A program made the position numbers and the translations under genes. The notes under the pieces were generated by a model, which was not told where the DNA came from, searched no databases, and worked only from the letters and a program-made list of their open reading frames with translations. From Rhodobacteraceae bacterium M382 (lineage in GTDB: Bacteria > Pseudomonadota > Alphaproteobacteria > Rhodobacterales > Rhodobacteraceae), in assembly GCA_025141015.1 (NCBI GenBank), contig CP081098.1:1432501-1496500 (forward strand): a stretch of DNA of 64,000 bases, given 5' to 3'. Shown here piece by piece: positions 29,355-38,129 of this stretch. Positions within the stretch are counted from its first letter, which is position 1; each line of letters starts with the position of its first letter.

Positions 29355-30497
29355 CTATTGGTTCTGGGCCATGATGTAGCCGATAGCTCCCGCTATCACA
29401 GCCCCCACCACAACGGCCATTGCGATTTTCCAACCGGACCAGGGGCGTTCGCCCTGGACCTGCCCGGATTGGCCATTGACCACGAACCGATATGTCTTGC
29501 CACGGTATTTGTACGCCGCCAGCCAGACCGGCAACAGGATATGTTTGAATGTCACTTCGGACAGATCGGTATCGATCATCGAGATCTGTTGGCGATCCCC
29601 ACCTATGTCGAACCTTACATCGCGTTCAATAACCCGGTCCATCTTGATCCGCGCCTCGCCCATGCCGTCTTTGAGTTCAACTCCATAGGCTTCGGCCCGA
29701 AACCCCGCCAGGAACTGTGGTTGGTAAGGCTCCAGAGCCGACAAATCCCACGGTTCCAACGCATCGGTATAGCGTTTGGGCAGACTGCGGGACGCCAGCA
29801 CCAACACATCGTCAAAGAACCGGCCAACCCTGCCTGATACCGGGGTCCACCGAACCTTGGCCACCTGTCTTTGCTGTTGCTTGCCATCCACGACCACGGT
29901 CTCGGTCACATAATAGACCGTGCCCCGTTGTCCCGAATACCGGGATTGTGTCTGCGCATCAAAGGTCCAATAGGGCACATAGATACCCTGCATCTTGCGT
30001 CCCTTGCGGGCGTATTCCTTGAGGCCGCCAGGGGCAAACCACAACCGACCCAGCCAATCGGTCATTGCCTTGCGGGCCTCACGCTCGCTGTAGGCAAACG
30101 GCAAGACACCCTTGGGTTTGATATGGCGGTTGGGGCCGGTGTCGGTCACCACCGGCGTGGCACAGAACGGGCATTCGGCCGCGTGGGTCCGGGGATCGAA
30201 CTCAACCTGAGCCGCACAATTCGGACAGCTCGAAACGCGGGTTTCCTCGATCTCCACATCAGGCAAACGTCGGGCCAACGCTTCTTCGAAATCCAGCTCG
30301 CGAAGGGGGGCTCCACGCCAGGGTCCACCGGCGATCTGTTCACTGTGCCCACAATGATCACAGGTCAACTGGCCCTTGCCGGGTTCGAACCGGTAATCCG
30401 CCCCACATTGATCACATGGAAACCGGTGTGTGTCCGATGGGGTGCCTGGCGCAGCGCCCTGCGGGTGGCTGGGAGGAGGGGGGGGCGTTGCGCTCAT
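29355..30497 (-). CDS. TFIIB-type zinc-ribbon membrane protein
   Basis: A 380-residue protein with a proline-rich N-terminus (five prolines at 5-9). CDQCGADYRF...CDHCG (about 28-50) and CPNCAAQVEF...CPFC (about 90-112) are two zinc ribbons. A long beta-rich domain follows and a single C-terminal membrane helix with a short tail, GAIGYIMAQNQ. It resembles B. subtilis YdjG-like proteins and is often misnamed as a primosomal or helicase protein. It follows the cytochrome b561 gene. It may sense or assemble a membrane complex; this is inference. Confidence 0.8.
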   Translation of the reverse strand: MSATPPPPPSHPQGAAPGTPSDTHRFPCDQCGADYRFEPGKGQLTCDHCGHSEQIAGGPWRGAPLRELDFEEALARRLPDVEIEETRVSSCPNCAAQVEFDPRTHAAECPFCATPVVTDTGPNRHIKPKGVLPFAYSEREARKAMTDWLGRLWFAPGGLKEYARKGRKMQGIYVPYWTFDAQTQSRYSGQRGTVYYVTETVVVDGKQQQRQVAKVRWTPVSGRVGRFFDDVLVLASRSLPKRYTDALEPWDLSALEPYQPQFLAGFRAEAYGVELKDGMGEARIKMDRVIERDVRFDIGGDRQQISMIDTDLSEVTFKHILLPVWLAAYKYRGKTYRFVVNGQSGQVQGERPWSGWKIAMAVVVGAVIAGAIGYIMAQNQ

Positions 30498-30516
30498 GGC
30501 AAAAGGACCTTTGTCA

Positions 30517-31047
30517 TCAGAGATATTTATGCAGGGCTTTGGGCACCATTATGCGCAGCGCGTTGTCCCTGACCAGAAAATGCCGCCAGAGATGGAAAAC
30601 GATATGTGCCACGATCAGAACCAACAGGGCGTCAAAGGCAATCTCATGGATGTCTTCGGCCAGCTTGTGCAACCCGCGGGGCGCGATCCCGGGGTTGATC
30701 TGGACGACACCAAACGCCCTGATGGCGAATGGCGCAGCAAGCCCGGCCAACGCGCCTGTCAGAACCACGACAGGCAGACCGATCTGAAGCGCCCTGTGGC
30801 TTAGCTGGTGCACCGGGCGCGCCCACCCTGGCAGTTTTGGACCTGGCCGCCCGGCCAGCCCCTTGCGCCAATATACGAACAGCCAGGTGGCCGTCACGAT
30901 TGCCAGCAACACCCCCATTCCAGCGTGCGTTGACAGGGCCAACCCGGGGTCACTGCGGTTGTCTTCGGGCTCGATCAAAAGAAAATACATGAGCAACAGG
31001 GCGCTAAGCCAGTGCAACCATTTTAGCAATGTTCGGTGGGTGATCAT
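30517..31047 (-). CDS. Cytochrome b561-family membrane protein
   Basis: A four-helix inner-membrane haem protein of 176 residues. Candidate haem ligands are H4 and H12 in the first helix (MITHRTLLKWLHW), H41 in STHAGMG, and histidines in IVAHIVFHLWRHF near the C-terminus. Relatives shuttle electrons to quinone or periplasmic acceptors. It lies between the SPFH gene and the zinc-ribbon gene; the 20-nt gap to the latter suggests one transcript. I chose the ATG at 31047. Confidence 0.85.
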   Translation of the reverse strand: MITHRTLLKWLHWLSALLLMYFLLIEPEDNRSDPGLALSTHAGMGVLLAIVTATWLFVYWRKGLAGRPGPKLPGWARPVHQLSHRALQIGLPVVVLTGALAGLAAPFAIRAFGVVQINPGIAPRGLHKLAEDIHEIAFDALLVLIVAHIVFHLWRHFLVRDNALRIMVPKALHKYL

Positions 31048-31256
31048 CGTTACGGGGTCCAAGGGGGATCATGTTGTTGGTGACAAAAGGATCGGCAGTT
31101 CAACGCCAGGTCATCTTTGAAGGTTATTTCCGACATTCGACGTCATGCGACAGGAGGAGCTGCAGAGCAAAATTCAAACGTCGAACGGGTCATCCGACCT
31201 CGCAGTGCTGATCGCAAAGGGACACAATCAGCAGCCGCTCGGTCGGTGGCCCGCAA

Positions 31257-32414
31257 TTACCCAGCCGCGGGAGGGGGCGGCGGAGGAGGGGGCGGCAGGA
31301 TGGTAAAGAGCTGTGCCAGCTCAGCGACATCTTCTGCCCGCTTCCAGCCGTCCTGACCGGCCGTCCACACCAGACTGTCCCGGGTCATTGCTCCATCTGC
31401 CGCCATGCGCCCCAGCCTGGCCTTGGAAAAGGGGCCATGTGTCTGACCGTTTTCGGCAATGTGCCACACATGTTCGACCGGTGGGGGGGGAGGGGCCACA
31501 GGCGCTGTGGCCTGTGCAGCAGCGGGCGCGCGCGCGCCCCACGGGCCCGACGGTTGACCCGCTGCCATGTGTCCCTGCATTTGCTGGGCCATCGCCATAC
31601 CCATGCCCATGCCCATACCTGCGCCCATACCGCTATTGGGGGTCTGGGCAGCGGCGGTCATGGCTTCAGCGGCTGAGAATTGGGTATAGCGCCCCAGATC
31701 GCCGACAATGCCCATCTGTGTTCGTTTGTCCATTGCGGCTTCAACCGCAGGTGGCAATGAGATGTTTTCGATATAAAGTTCGGGGATGGCCAGCCCGTAT
31801 TCGGCGACTGTCCCGGAAATCTCTGCGGCGATCAGTTTGCCCAGATCGGCGGTATTGGCGGCCATGTCCAGGACGGGGATCCCTGATCCGGCGATCACCC
31901 GGCTGAACTCCTGCACAATGATATTGCGGATCTGAAAGCTGATCTCATCCATGGTGAATTCGCCGTCGGTGCCGACGATCTCGGTCAGGAACCGCGCCGG
32001 ATCGCTCACCCGGATCGAATACGTGCCAAAGGCGCGCAACCGCACCGGGCCGAATTCCGGATCCCGCGCCATGATCGGGTTTTTGGTGCCCCATTTCAGG
32101 TCGTTGAACCGGGTGGTGTTGACGAAATAGATTTCGGATTTGAAGGGGCTTTTGAACCCGTGATCCCAATGCTGCAGCGTTGTCATTACTGGCATGTTGT
32201 TGGTCTCTAGCATGTAGAGCCCAGGCGTGAACACATCTGCGAGCTGTCCTTCGTGCACAAACACTGCGGATTGACCTTCGCGCACGGTCAGCTTGGCACC
32301 GTATTTGATTTCGTGGCCTTCGCGTTCGAACCGCCACACCATGGTGTCACGGGTGTCGTCTGTCCAATGGATGACGTCGATGAATTCTCCGGTCAGAAAG
32401 TCGAAAATACCCAT
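31257..32414 (-). CDS. SPFH-domain protein with GYF domain and polyproline tail
   Basis: A 385-residue protein. Residues 1-240 form an SPFH/band-7 fold of the YdjI/virion-core-like type (FDFLTGEFIDVIHWTDDTRD; FVNTTRFNDLKWGT). A Met-Gly-Ala linker (GMGMGMGMAMAQQMQGHM) follows. Residues 314-371 are a GYF_2 domain (HVWHIAENGQTHGPF), a proline-peptide binder. The last 14 residues are ILPPPPPPPPPAAG. No membrane helix is seen, so it probably assembles peripherally on the membrane. The ATG at 32414 has GAGAGGA upstream. It ends the XpaC-TelA-DUF2927 run. Confidence 0.9.
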   Translation of the reverse strand: MGIFDFLTGEFIDVIHWTDDTRDTMVWRFEREGHEIKYGAKLTVREGQSAVFVHEGQLADVFTPGLYMLETNNMPVMTTLQHWDHGFKSPFKSEIYFVNTTRFNDLKWGTKNPIMARDPEFGPVRLRAFGTYSIRVSDPARFLTEIVGTDGEFTMDEISFQIRNIIVQEFSRVIAGSGIPVLDMAANTADLGKLIAAEISGTVAEYGLAIPELYIENISLPPAVEAAMDKRTQMGIVGDLGRYTQFSAAEAMTAAAQTPNSGMGAGMGMGMGMAMAQQMQGHMAAGQPSGPWGARAPAAAQATAPVAPPPPPVEHVWHIAENGQTHGPFSKARLGRMAADGAMTRDSLVWTAGQDGWKRAEDVAELAQLFTILPPPPPPPPPAAG

Positions 32415-32445
32415 ATTGGTTCCTCTCACTTGCGGCGGGCAGCCC

Positions 32446-33399
32446 TTACAGCGGCGCGCCCAGAATTTCGCGGGAAATGACGCGCACGACCGGGCGGGCC
32501 TCGTCGGCAGTCATGCCCGGTTTCAGCCTTGGATCATACAGGATCTGCAGCAGTTTTTCATCGTGGCTGGTCAACAATGCGAATTCATCGTCGTCGTTGA
32601 AAATTGACGGACGCAGGGTCGGACTGTCGTTGGGCAGGCCCAGCCCTTGGGCAATCTCTTCGTGGATGCAGCTGAGCCGGAACAGATCCGGGTGTTCGGC
32701 CCGGATCAAAGCGACCGCCCGCGCATAGGTGTGCGGATTGTTTCGGTCCGCCACGGCGACAACAAAACAATAAAAGGATCGCGGCAAATTCTGGAACAGA
32801 GCCAGCTCTTCTATGGAAATGCCCGGCACCAATTGGCGCAACCGATCCTGGATCTGGGCGCTGTCATCCGTGCCTGCAATAAAGACGTGAAAATTGGGAC
32901 GGGAGCCGCTGGTGGTGATCGGGTGTTTGGTCACCTGCGCCAGCCGATTGGTATAGGCGTCGATGGTCGCGGTATCCTGTGCCCGCATCTCTGGCGGCAC
33001 CGAGGCACCGAATTCCACTCCGATGCGCACCGGGGCGCTCCACCGGCTGAGCGCTCCGGCATTGGTGTTGGGCCGGGCCCCAAGCGCTGTTCCGCGGGCG
33101 TATTCGTCATAAAACGCAACGGTTTCAAAGTGCTGAACCAGGTCATCGGCGTCATAGGGGGTGTCCGGCCCCCCGCCGTCCCTGCGCAACAATCCACGGG
33201 TCAACAGGTCACTTTGCAGAGCAGAATAGTAGCGAGCCAACTCCTGGCTTTGCGCCGAGACGGGTTTGGGTTGCGCCAGTTCGGGTGGACGGCTCGGTGG
33301 TGTCAGGGATGTGCGCAACGCGTCGTCACAGCCAGGCAACGCCAGAGCCATGAGCGCTGCTGGGATTGCAGCCAGAGAGCGACGCCACATGCCCGTCAT
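32446..33399 (-). CDS. DUF2927 lipoprotein
   Basis: A 317-residue secreted lipoprotein; the lipobox LALPGC puts the modified cysteine at residue 24. The remainder matches DUF2927 (SRPNFHVFIAGTDDSAQI; RLSCIHEEIAQGLGLPNDSP), which has HEE and other conserved acidic residues reminiscent of zinc metalloproteases, so a protease-like activity is possible but unproven. The ATG begins 1 nt after the telA stop (TGATATG). It is placed within the SPFH-TelA-XpaC operon. It should be periplasmic. Confidence 0.85.
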   Translation of the reverse strand: MTGMWRRSLAAIPAALMALALPGCDDALRTSLTPPSRPPELAQPKPVSAQSQELARYYSALQSDLLTRGLLRRDGGGPDTPYDADDLVQHFETVAFYDEYARGTALGARPNTNAGALSRWSAPVRIGVEFGASVPPEMRAQDTATIDAYTNRLAQVTKHPITTSGSRPNFHVFIAGTDDSAQIQDRLRQLVPGISIEELALFQNLPRSFYCFVVAVADRNNPHTYARAVALIRAEHPDLFRLSCIHEEIAQGLGLPNDSPTLRPSIFNDDDEFALLTSHDEKLLQILYDPRLKPGMTADEARPVVRVISREILGAPL

Positions 33400-33400
33400 A

Positions 33401-34591
33401 TCAGTGCGGCACCGCCGTGCCAGCCGTGTCGCCAGTGCCGTCACGACGCGCCTTGGCAGCGGAGAGCGTGTCGCGCAGGTCGGCTTCCATCTTCTTCAGA
33501 TCCTCTTCGGCTGCGGCGCGTTTGGCCTTGCCCTCATCCGCGATCTGAAGGCTTTCCTGAATGGTGCCGATCAGGTCGGCATTGGCTTGTTTCACCGCTT
33601 CGATGTCGAACACACCGCGTTCCATCTCCTGGCGGATCATCTTGTTGCTGTCGCGCAGGTTGGCCGCATTCGAAGTCAGCAGTTCATTGGTCAGATCATT
33701 GGCGTCACGCACGGCGGCAGCAGCTTCGGCGCTGCGTTGAATGGTCACGGCCTGTGCCAGCTGAGTTTCCCAGAGAGGCACGGTGTTGACCAGCGTAGAG
33801 TTGATCTTGGTCACCAGCGACTTGTCATTTTCCTGTACCAACCGGATCGAAGGCAGCGACTGCATGGTCACCTGTCGGGTCAGTTTTAGGTCATGAACCC
33901 GGCGCTCCAGATCATCGCGCGCGGCGCGCAGATCGCGCAGTTCCTGCGCCTTCATCACCTGATCATTTTCCGGGGCGGCCTGCACCTCGGCTTCCTTGGC
34001 AGGAATCGCGGTGGCGTCCAGTTCCTTGACCTTCGCTTCACCGGCGGCGATGTACAGCGCCAGTTCGTCATAGAAATTCAGGGTTTTTTCATACAGAAGG
34101 TCGAGCGACTTGATGTCCTTGAGCAGGGTGTGCTCGTGGCCCAAAAGACTGTCGGTGATTTTGTCGATCTGCCCCTGGATTGTTTCGAACCGTGCGGTGA
34201 ACTGTGCAAAAGGGGCTGCCTTGCCCAGCAGTTTTTCCCACCAGCTCTGCTTGCGCCGCACATCCAGTTCGCTGACTGAAAAACCGCGAATGGTGGTAAC
34301 GATACTGCGCAAGCTGTCGCCGGCAGGGCCCACGTCCTTGTTGCGCACATCCGTCAGCATCGCCTGGCTGATCTGTTGAAGTTCCGCTTGGGCGGCGGAG
34401 CCGAACGAGATGATCGAATTGGTGTCTTCCATGTCCAGTTCGTCCATGCGGGACCGGATCGCGTCGCTGGTCGGGGCGTCGGCCTGTTCCAGGGGGGCGA
34501 TCTCGGCTTTGGGTTCGGGCAGAACTACGGCGGTGACTTCGTCGACCAGACCAATGGTCTGGGCCGCTTTTTGTTGGATCGTCTCGGACAT
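33401..34591 (-). CDS. telA: TelA-family toxic anion resistance protein
   Basis: A 396-residue cytoplasmic protein of the TelA/KlaA family, rich in long coiled coils: SWWEKLLGKAAPFAQFTARF in the centre and SNKMIRQEMERGVFDIEAVKQAN near the end. Relatives are linked to tellurite and cell-envelope stress. It starts at the ATG at 34591, 44 nt after the xpaC-like gene, with AAAGGA 9 nt upstream; 14 upstream codons add nothing. It lies in the XpaC-TelA pair, a widespread association. Confidence 0.92.
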   Translation of the reverse strand: MSETIQQKAAQTIGLVDEVTAVVLPEPKAEIAPLEQADAPTSDAIRSRMDELDMEDTNSIISFGSAAQAELQQISQAMLTDVRNKDVGPAGDSLRSIVTTIRGFSVSELDVRRKQSWWEKLLGKAAPFAQFTARFETIQGQIDKITDSLLGHEHTLLKDIKSLDLLYEKTLNFYDELALYIAAGEAKVKELDATAIPAKEAEVQAAPENDQVMKAQELRDLRAARDDLERRVHDLKLTRQVTMQSLPSIRLVQENDKSLVTKINSTLVNTVPLWETQLAQAVTIQRSAEAAAAVRDANDLTNELLTSNAANLRDSNKMIRQEMERGVFDIEAVKQANADLIGTIQESLQIADEGKAKRAAAEEDLKKMEADLRDTLSAAKARRDGTGDTAGTAVPH

Positions 34592-34634
34592 GTACTCGTT
34601 CCTTTCTTGTCTCGGATTACCCGAAAGAAGCAAT

Positions 34635-35531
34635 TTATCGGCGGTTCAATTGAATTCCTTCGCGCTGCAACCGGTCGCGCAGCACGTCGATTTCAATGGT
34701 CAGGTCGCTGCGATCTTCGAGCAGCATCTTGCGATTTCGAGCGGCAAAATTCTGTTCCAGATCATCCAACAGCGTTTCATAATCCGTGCGCGCCTGCGCG
34801 TCGCCAGACCGGACATAGATGTCGGCGAATTTGACTGTCGCGTCGCGGGCCCCCATCAAATAGACGGTCAGGTATTTGCGCGCCGCCGTCAGATCACGGG
34901 GGTCCTCTTCGACGGTGCGAAACAAATCGCGGGCAACGGTCTGGAATTGCTCGACCCGTGTCTCCAGCCTTCGGTCCCCGGCACGTCGGATCGCGTCGGA
35001 CATGGCACCAAGATAGGTTTCGGCTTCGTCCACGGCACGGGCCACGCGGTTTTGCTGGAATTGGTCAATGCCCTCGACGCCCTTGTCGCTCAGCGGGTCC
35101 AGGCCAAAGGCGGTGAGGTGCAGAGCCACTGCGGCCCCGCCATAGATCAATGGCGCAACCAAGGTCGGATCCGATTTGTAGGCGGCCAAGGCTGTCCCCA
35201 CTCCGGTCAGCACCGAAGAGAAGATCTTGCGCGGGATTGCGGGGCGTTTGGCAACCCGGCGGGCGTTGAATGCCACCTCGGCGCGCAGTCCTTCGCGCAG
35301 CAACCATGCGCCCAGCACCCATGCTCCGGCAGCGCCCAGCCCAATCGCAAGCCCGGTGGCACCATCATTCAAGGACGTGAAAACCAGCGGGATCGCCGGA
35401 ATGAACATCAGATTGGCGCGCACTCCGACAGGATCGACCTGTGCCCCGGCATATCCGGTGCGGGAGATGTCCTGATCCGGCTCTGAGTGCGAGTCGTCGG
35501 GGCTGTATTGCCCGCCATAGCGTTTGGCCAT
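34635..35531 (-). CDS. XpaC-like protein (5-bromo-4-chloroindolyl phosphate hydrolysis family)
   Basis: A 298-residue membrane protein. Two or three hydrophobic segments lie in residues 38-140 (NLMFIPAIPLVFTS; LAIGLGAAGAWVLGAWLL; LVAPLIYGGAAVALHLTAF). A soluble alpha-helical C-terminal half follows. The name comes from a B. subtilis phenotype and does not prove an enzyme. TelA genes are commonly next to XpaC genes, as here. The upstream 29-residue peptide ends 3 nt before this start. Confidence 0.88.
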   Translation of the reverse strand: MAKRYGGQYSPDDSHSEPDQDISRTGYAGAQVDPVGVRANLMFIPAIPLVFTSLNDGATGLAIGLGAAGAWVLGAWLLREGLRAEVAFNARRVAKRPAIPRKIFSSVLTGVGTALAAYKSDPTLVAPLIYGGAAVALHLTAFGLDPLSDKGVEGIDQFQQNRVARAVDEAETYLGAMSDAIRRAGDRRLETRVEQFQTVARDLFRTVEEDPRDLTAARKYLTVYLMGARDATVKFADIYVRSGDAQARTDYETLLDDLEQNFAARNRKMLLEDRSDLTIEIDVLRDRLQREGIQLNRR

Positions 35532-35534
35532 GGG

Positions 35535-35624
35535 TTACCCTCCCATGATCCAGCCGGTGGAGACGCCAAACATCAACACCAGAAGCGCAGCAAATGCGAT
35601 GCGCTGGATTGCCTTGCCGGACAT
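35535..35624 (-). CDS. 29-residue membrane peptide upstream of the XpaC-like gene
   Basis: A short frame reading MSGKAIQRIAFAALLVLMFG then VSTGWIMGG. It has a positively charged N-terminus and one hydrophobic helix of about 17 residues, so it should sit in the inner membrane. AGGGAG lies about 5 nt before the ATG, and the stop is 3 nt before the XpaC-like start. Distance and ribosome site argue for a real small gene rather than chance; it is too short for family search. Confidence 0.6.
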   Translation of the reverse strand: MSGKAIQRIAFAALLVLMFGVSTGWIMGG

Positions 35625-35707
35625 GGCTGCTCCCTGATTTCCTTCACTATACCTGAATTTAGGCGAAGGTTCGCCGTCATACTAGGGGGAACAGAGCCGC
35701 ATTTGGA

Positions 35708-36763
35708 TCAGCGGCGCGGGTTCTTGCCGGTGGGGCGTGGGGAACCGGATGGGCGGCCTTTGCCGGATCCGGGTCTGTTGCTGCCCGGTTTGCCTGCTGA
35801 GCCACGTGTCCCGGCCGGGCCATCGGTCGATTTGCGCCGTGCCTTGCCGGTGGGCGCCATACCAGTGGCCGCCTCGCGTGCTGCGCCTTTGGCGGCCTTG
35901 GCCGCACCTTTTGCACCGCCTTTTGGGCGCGGGGATGACGCAGTTTCGGGTTGTGGGCGTCCGGGCTTGCCAGCCAGGGACGGGCGTCGTCGCGTCGGGC
36001 GTTTGGACGTGGGGGCGACCTCTTCGGGAATTTCCAGCCCCAACTGATCGCGGATCAATTTGCGGCGCAGCTCTTCGACGTCGCCGGGTTTCAGATCGCC
36101 CAACTGGAAGGGGCCATAGGAAATCCGCAGCAGACGGTTTACCGAAAATCCGATGTCTTCCATGGCCCGGCGGATTTCGCGGTTTTTGCCTTCGCGCAGC
36201 CCGATTGTTACCCAGGCGTTGGCCCCTTGTTGACGATCCAGCGAAACGGTCATGGGTTGAAACCGTTCGCCGTCCACCACCAACCCTTGGCGCAGAGGGG
36301 CAAAGTCCTGATCCTGTGGGCGACCATTGATCCGCACACGATACCTGCGCAACCATCCGGTCGATGGCAGCTCCAGCTGTCGTTTGACGCCGCCGTCATT
36401 GGTCAACAGCAACAACCCCTCGGAATTGAGGTCCAGCCGTCCAACGGTCATCACCCGGGGCAATGTGTCGGGCAATTCGTCAAAGATGGTCGTACGTCCC
36501 TTTTCGTCGCTGTTGGTGGTCACCAGCCCCGATGGTTTGTAATAAAGCCACAGCCGCGGTGGCTCCGGTACCTTCATTGGCGCGCCATCCACGGTGATCT
36601 TGTCCTGATCTGTGACGTTCAGGGCGGGGCTGTCGATCTTCTTGCCGTTGACGGCGATCCGCCCGGCTTCGATCATCCGTTCCGCTTCGCGCCGGGAGGC
36701 GACACCGGCGCGGGCCAGCACTTTGGCGATCCGGTCGCCATTCTGAGAGGGAGTCTGGGTCAT
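35708..36763 (-). CDS. rluB: 23S rRNA pseudouridine synthase (RluB/RsuA family)
   Basis: Isomerises one uridine in large-subunit rRNA. It has 351 residues. An S4 RNA-binding domain is at 10-60; [12 protein letters not shown] at 109-120 holds the catalytic D111; a pocket follows ([13 protein letters not shown]). From about residue 246 to the end lies a Gly/Pro/Arg/Lys low-complexity tail of about 105 residues not needed for catalysis and probably RNA-binding. The gene ends 83 nt before the 29-residue peptide gene. Confidence 0.93.
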   Translation of the reverse strand: MTQTPSQNGDRIAKVLARAGVASRREAERMIEAGRIAVNGKKIDSPALNVTDQDKITVDGAPMKVPEPPRLWLYYKPSGLVTTNSDEKGRTTIFDELPDTLPRVMTVGRLDLNSEGLLLLTNDGGVKRQLELPSTGWLRRYRVRINGRPQDQDFAPLRQGLVVDGERFQPMTVSLDRQQGANAWVTIGLREGKNREIRRAMEDIGFSVNRLLRISYGPFQLGDLKPGDVEELRRKLIRDQLGLEIPEEVAPTSKRPTRRRPSLAGKPGRPQPETASSPRPKGGAKGAAKAAKGAAREAATGMAPTGKARRKSTDGPAGTRGSAGKPGSNRPGSGKGRPSGSPRPTGKNPRR

Positions 36764-36825
36764 GAAGCGCTCCTACAGGGTTTCGCGGGCTTGCGAAAGC
36801 ACCCATTCCTGGGGCAGTGAGGGAT

Positions 36826-37281
36826 ATGGCATTCACATCATACATGGAATTGGCACTGAACGAAGCGCGCGCTGCCGCGGACCGCGGCGAAGTGCCGGTG
36901 GGCGCGGTGCTGATTGATCCGCAGGGTCAGGTCGCAGCCCAAGCCGGCAATCGCACGCGGGAGCGGAACGATCCGACGGCGCACGCCGAAATCCTGGTGA
37001 TCCGCGACGCCTGTGCCCGGCTGGGGACAGAACGGCTCATCGGATTTGATCTCTATGTGACGCTGGAGCCCTGCGCCATGTGCGCCGCGGCCATAGCCGC
37101 AGCACGTATTGGCAGGGTCTATTTTGGGGCCTCGGACCCCAAATCCGGTGGTGTGCTGCATGGAGCCCGTGTGTTTGACCATCCTCAGGCGCATCATGTT
37201 CCCGAGATCTACGACGGGATCGGAGAAGCAAGCGCAGCCGATCTGCTCAAAACTTTCTTTGCGGCCCGCCGGCATCCCTGA
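36826..37281 (+). CDS. tadA: tRNA adenosine(34) deaminase
   Basis: Converts A34 to inosine in tRNA-Arg(ACG). It has 151 residues. HAE at 53-55 and PCAMC at 82-86 (cysteines 83 and 86) are the zinc-cytidine-deaminase motifs. I take the ATG at 36826 because MAFTSYMELALNEARAA matches TadA N-termini; a GTG at 36817 is possible. It is divergent from rluB. Confidence 0.93.
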   Translation: MAFTSYMELALNEARAAADRGEVPVGAVLIDPQGQVAAQAGNRTRERNDPTAHAEILVIRDACARLGTERLIGFDLYVTLEPCAMCAAAIAAARIGRVYFGASDPKSGGVLHGARVFDHPQAHHVPEIYDGIGEASAADLLKTFFAARRHP

Positions 37282-37436
37282 CCAGCCTGCAACGACCTGC
37301 GCCCGCCGCGCGCCGCGCGCGCGGCGCGGCCCAACGGAAGGACCTGCCCCGCAGGGGCGGGGACGACGGGCGGGAGCGCATCGGCGCCGTTCTGGCGCGC
37401 GTGGCGCATCGGTGCGCTGGCAGCCGGGTCTGGAGA

Positions 37437-38129
37437 CTACAGTTCGATCGCCGTCATGACGTCGGGCTCGATCACATCTACGCCCGGGAGTCCCTGTTTC
37501 AGAACGTCTGCCGATTGCTCCAGAATGGGGAACGTCTTGTAGTGGCAGGGGATCACGGTCTTGAAGTCGAAATACCGCCTGGCCGCATAGGCGGTTCCGG
37601 CCATATCCATGGTGAAATGTCCTCCGGCCGACAGGATGCCGATGTCAGGTTTGTAATAATCCCCCATCCACTCCATATCGGCCATGATGTCCGTGTCACC
37701 GGATACGTAGACGGTTTTGCCTTCAGCCCGGATCATGAACCCAACCTCGGTGCCCCCCGTGCGAAGCCCTTCAGGCGTGTTGAAGGTCGAACTGTGCGAG
37801 GCAGGCACCATGGACACCTTGACCCCATTCAGATCCACAGTACCGCCCTTGTTGAAACCGATGGTGTCGATGCCTTCGGATTCGCTCCAATGTCCCATCA
37901 GGTCGTATTGACCCACCACGGGGACGGCCAGCGTCTTGGCCAAATCCAGGACATCGACCACATGGTCGAAATGTGTATGGGTCAACAAGATATGCGTAGC
38001 GCCGGATACGGCGGCCTCATGCTGGTCTTCGCCCAGCACCGGATTGCCGGTCAACCAGGGGTCTATCAACAGAACCTGCCCTTCGGTTTCCAAGCGAAAA
38101 CTGCCGTGGCCCAACCAGATGATTTTCAT
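37437..38129 (-). CDS. UPF0173-family metal-dependent hydrolase (MBL fold)
   Basis: A 230-residue metallo-hydrolase. HTHFDHVVD at 51-59 gives the ligands H51, H53, D55 and H56, and SGDTDIMADMEW and VIPCHYKTFP supply the other ligands. The family is UlaG/UPF0173-like with no assigned substrate. The ATG at 38129 has GGAGG upstream. It is divergent from gatC. Confidence 0.9.
   Translation of the reverse strand: MKIIWLGHGSFRLETEGQVLLIDPWLTGNPVLGEDQHEAAVSGATHILLTHTHFDHVVDVLDLAKTLAVPVVGQYDLMGHWSESEGIDTIGFNKGGTVDLNGVKVSMVPASHSSTFNTPEGLRTGGTEVGFMIRAEGKTVYVSGDTDIMADMEWMGDYYKPDIGILSAGGHFTMDMAGTAYAARRYFDFKTVIPCHYKTFPILEQSADVLKQGLPGVDVIEPDVMTAIEL

Noticed and set aside
32647-33789. 380-codon plus-strand open frame
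   Set aside because: Opposite the DUF2927 and telA genes; composition and lack of a ribosome site mark it as a shadow.
37290-37340. GC-only palindromic run after tadA (CGCGCGCC/GGCGCGCG) and a shared CGGCCCAACGG string at about 37326 and 48093
   Set aside because: It could be a terminator or a second short repeat family, but two weak copies and simple composition are too little to claim a feature.
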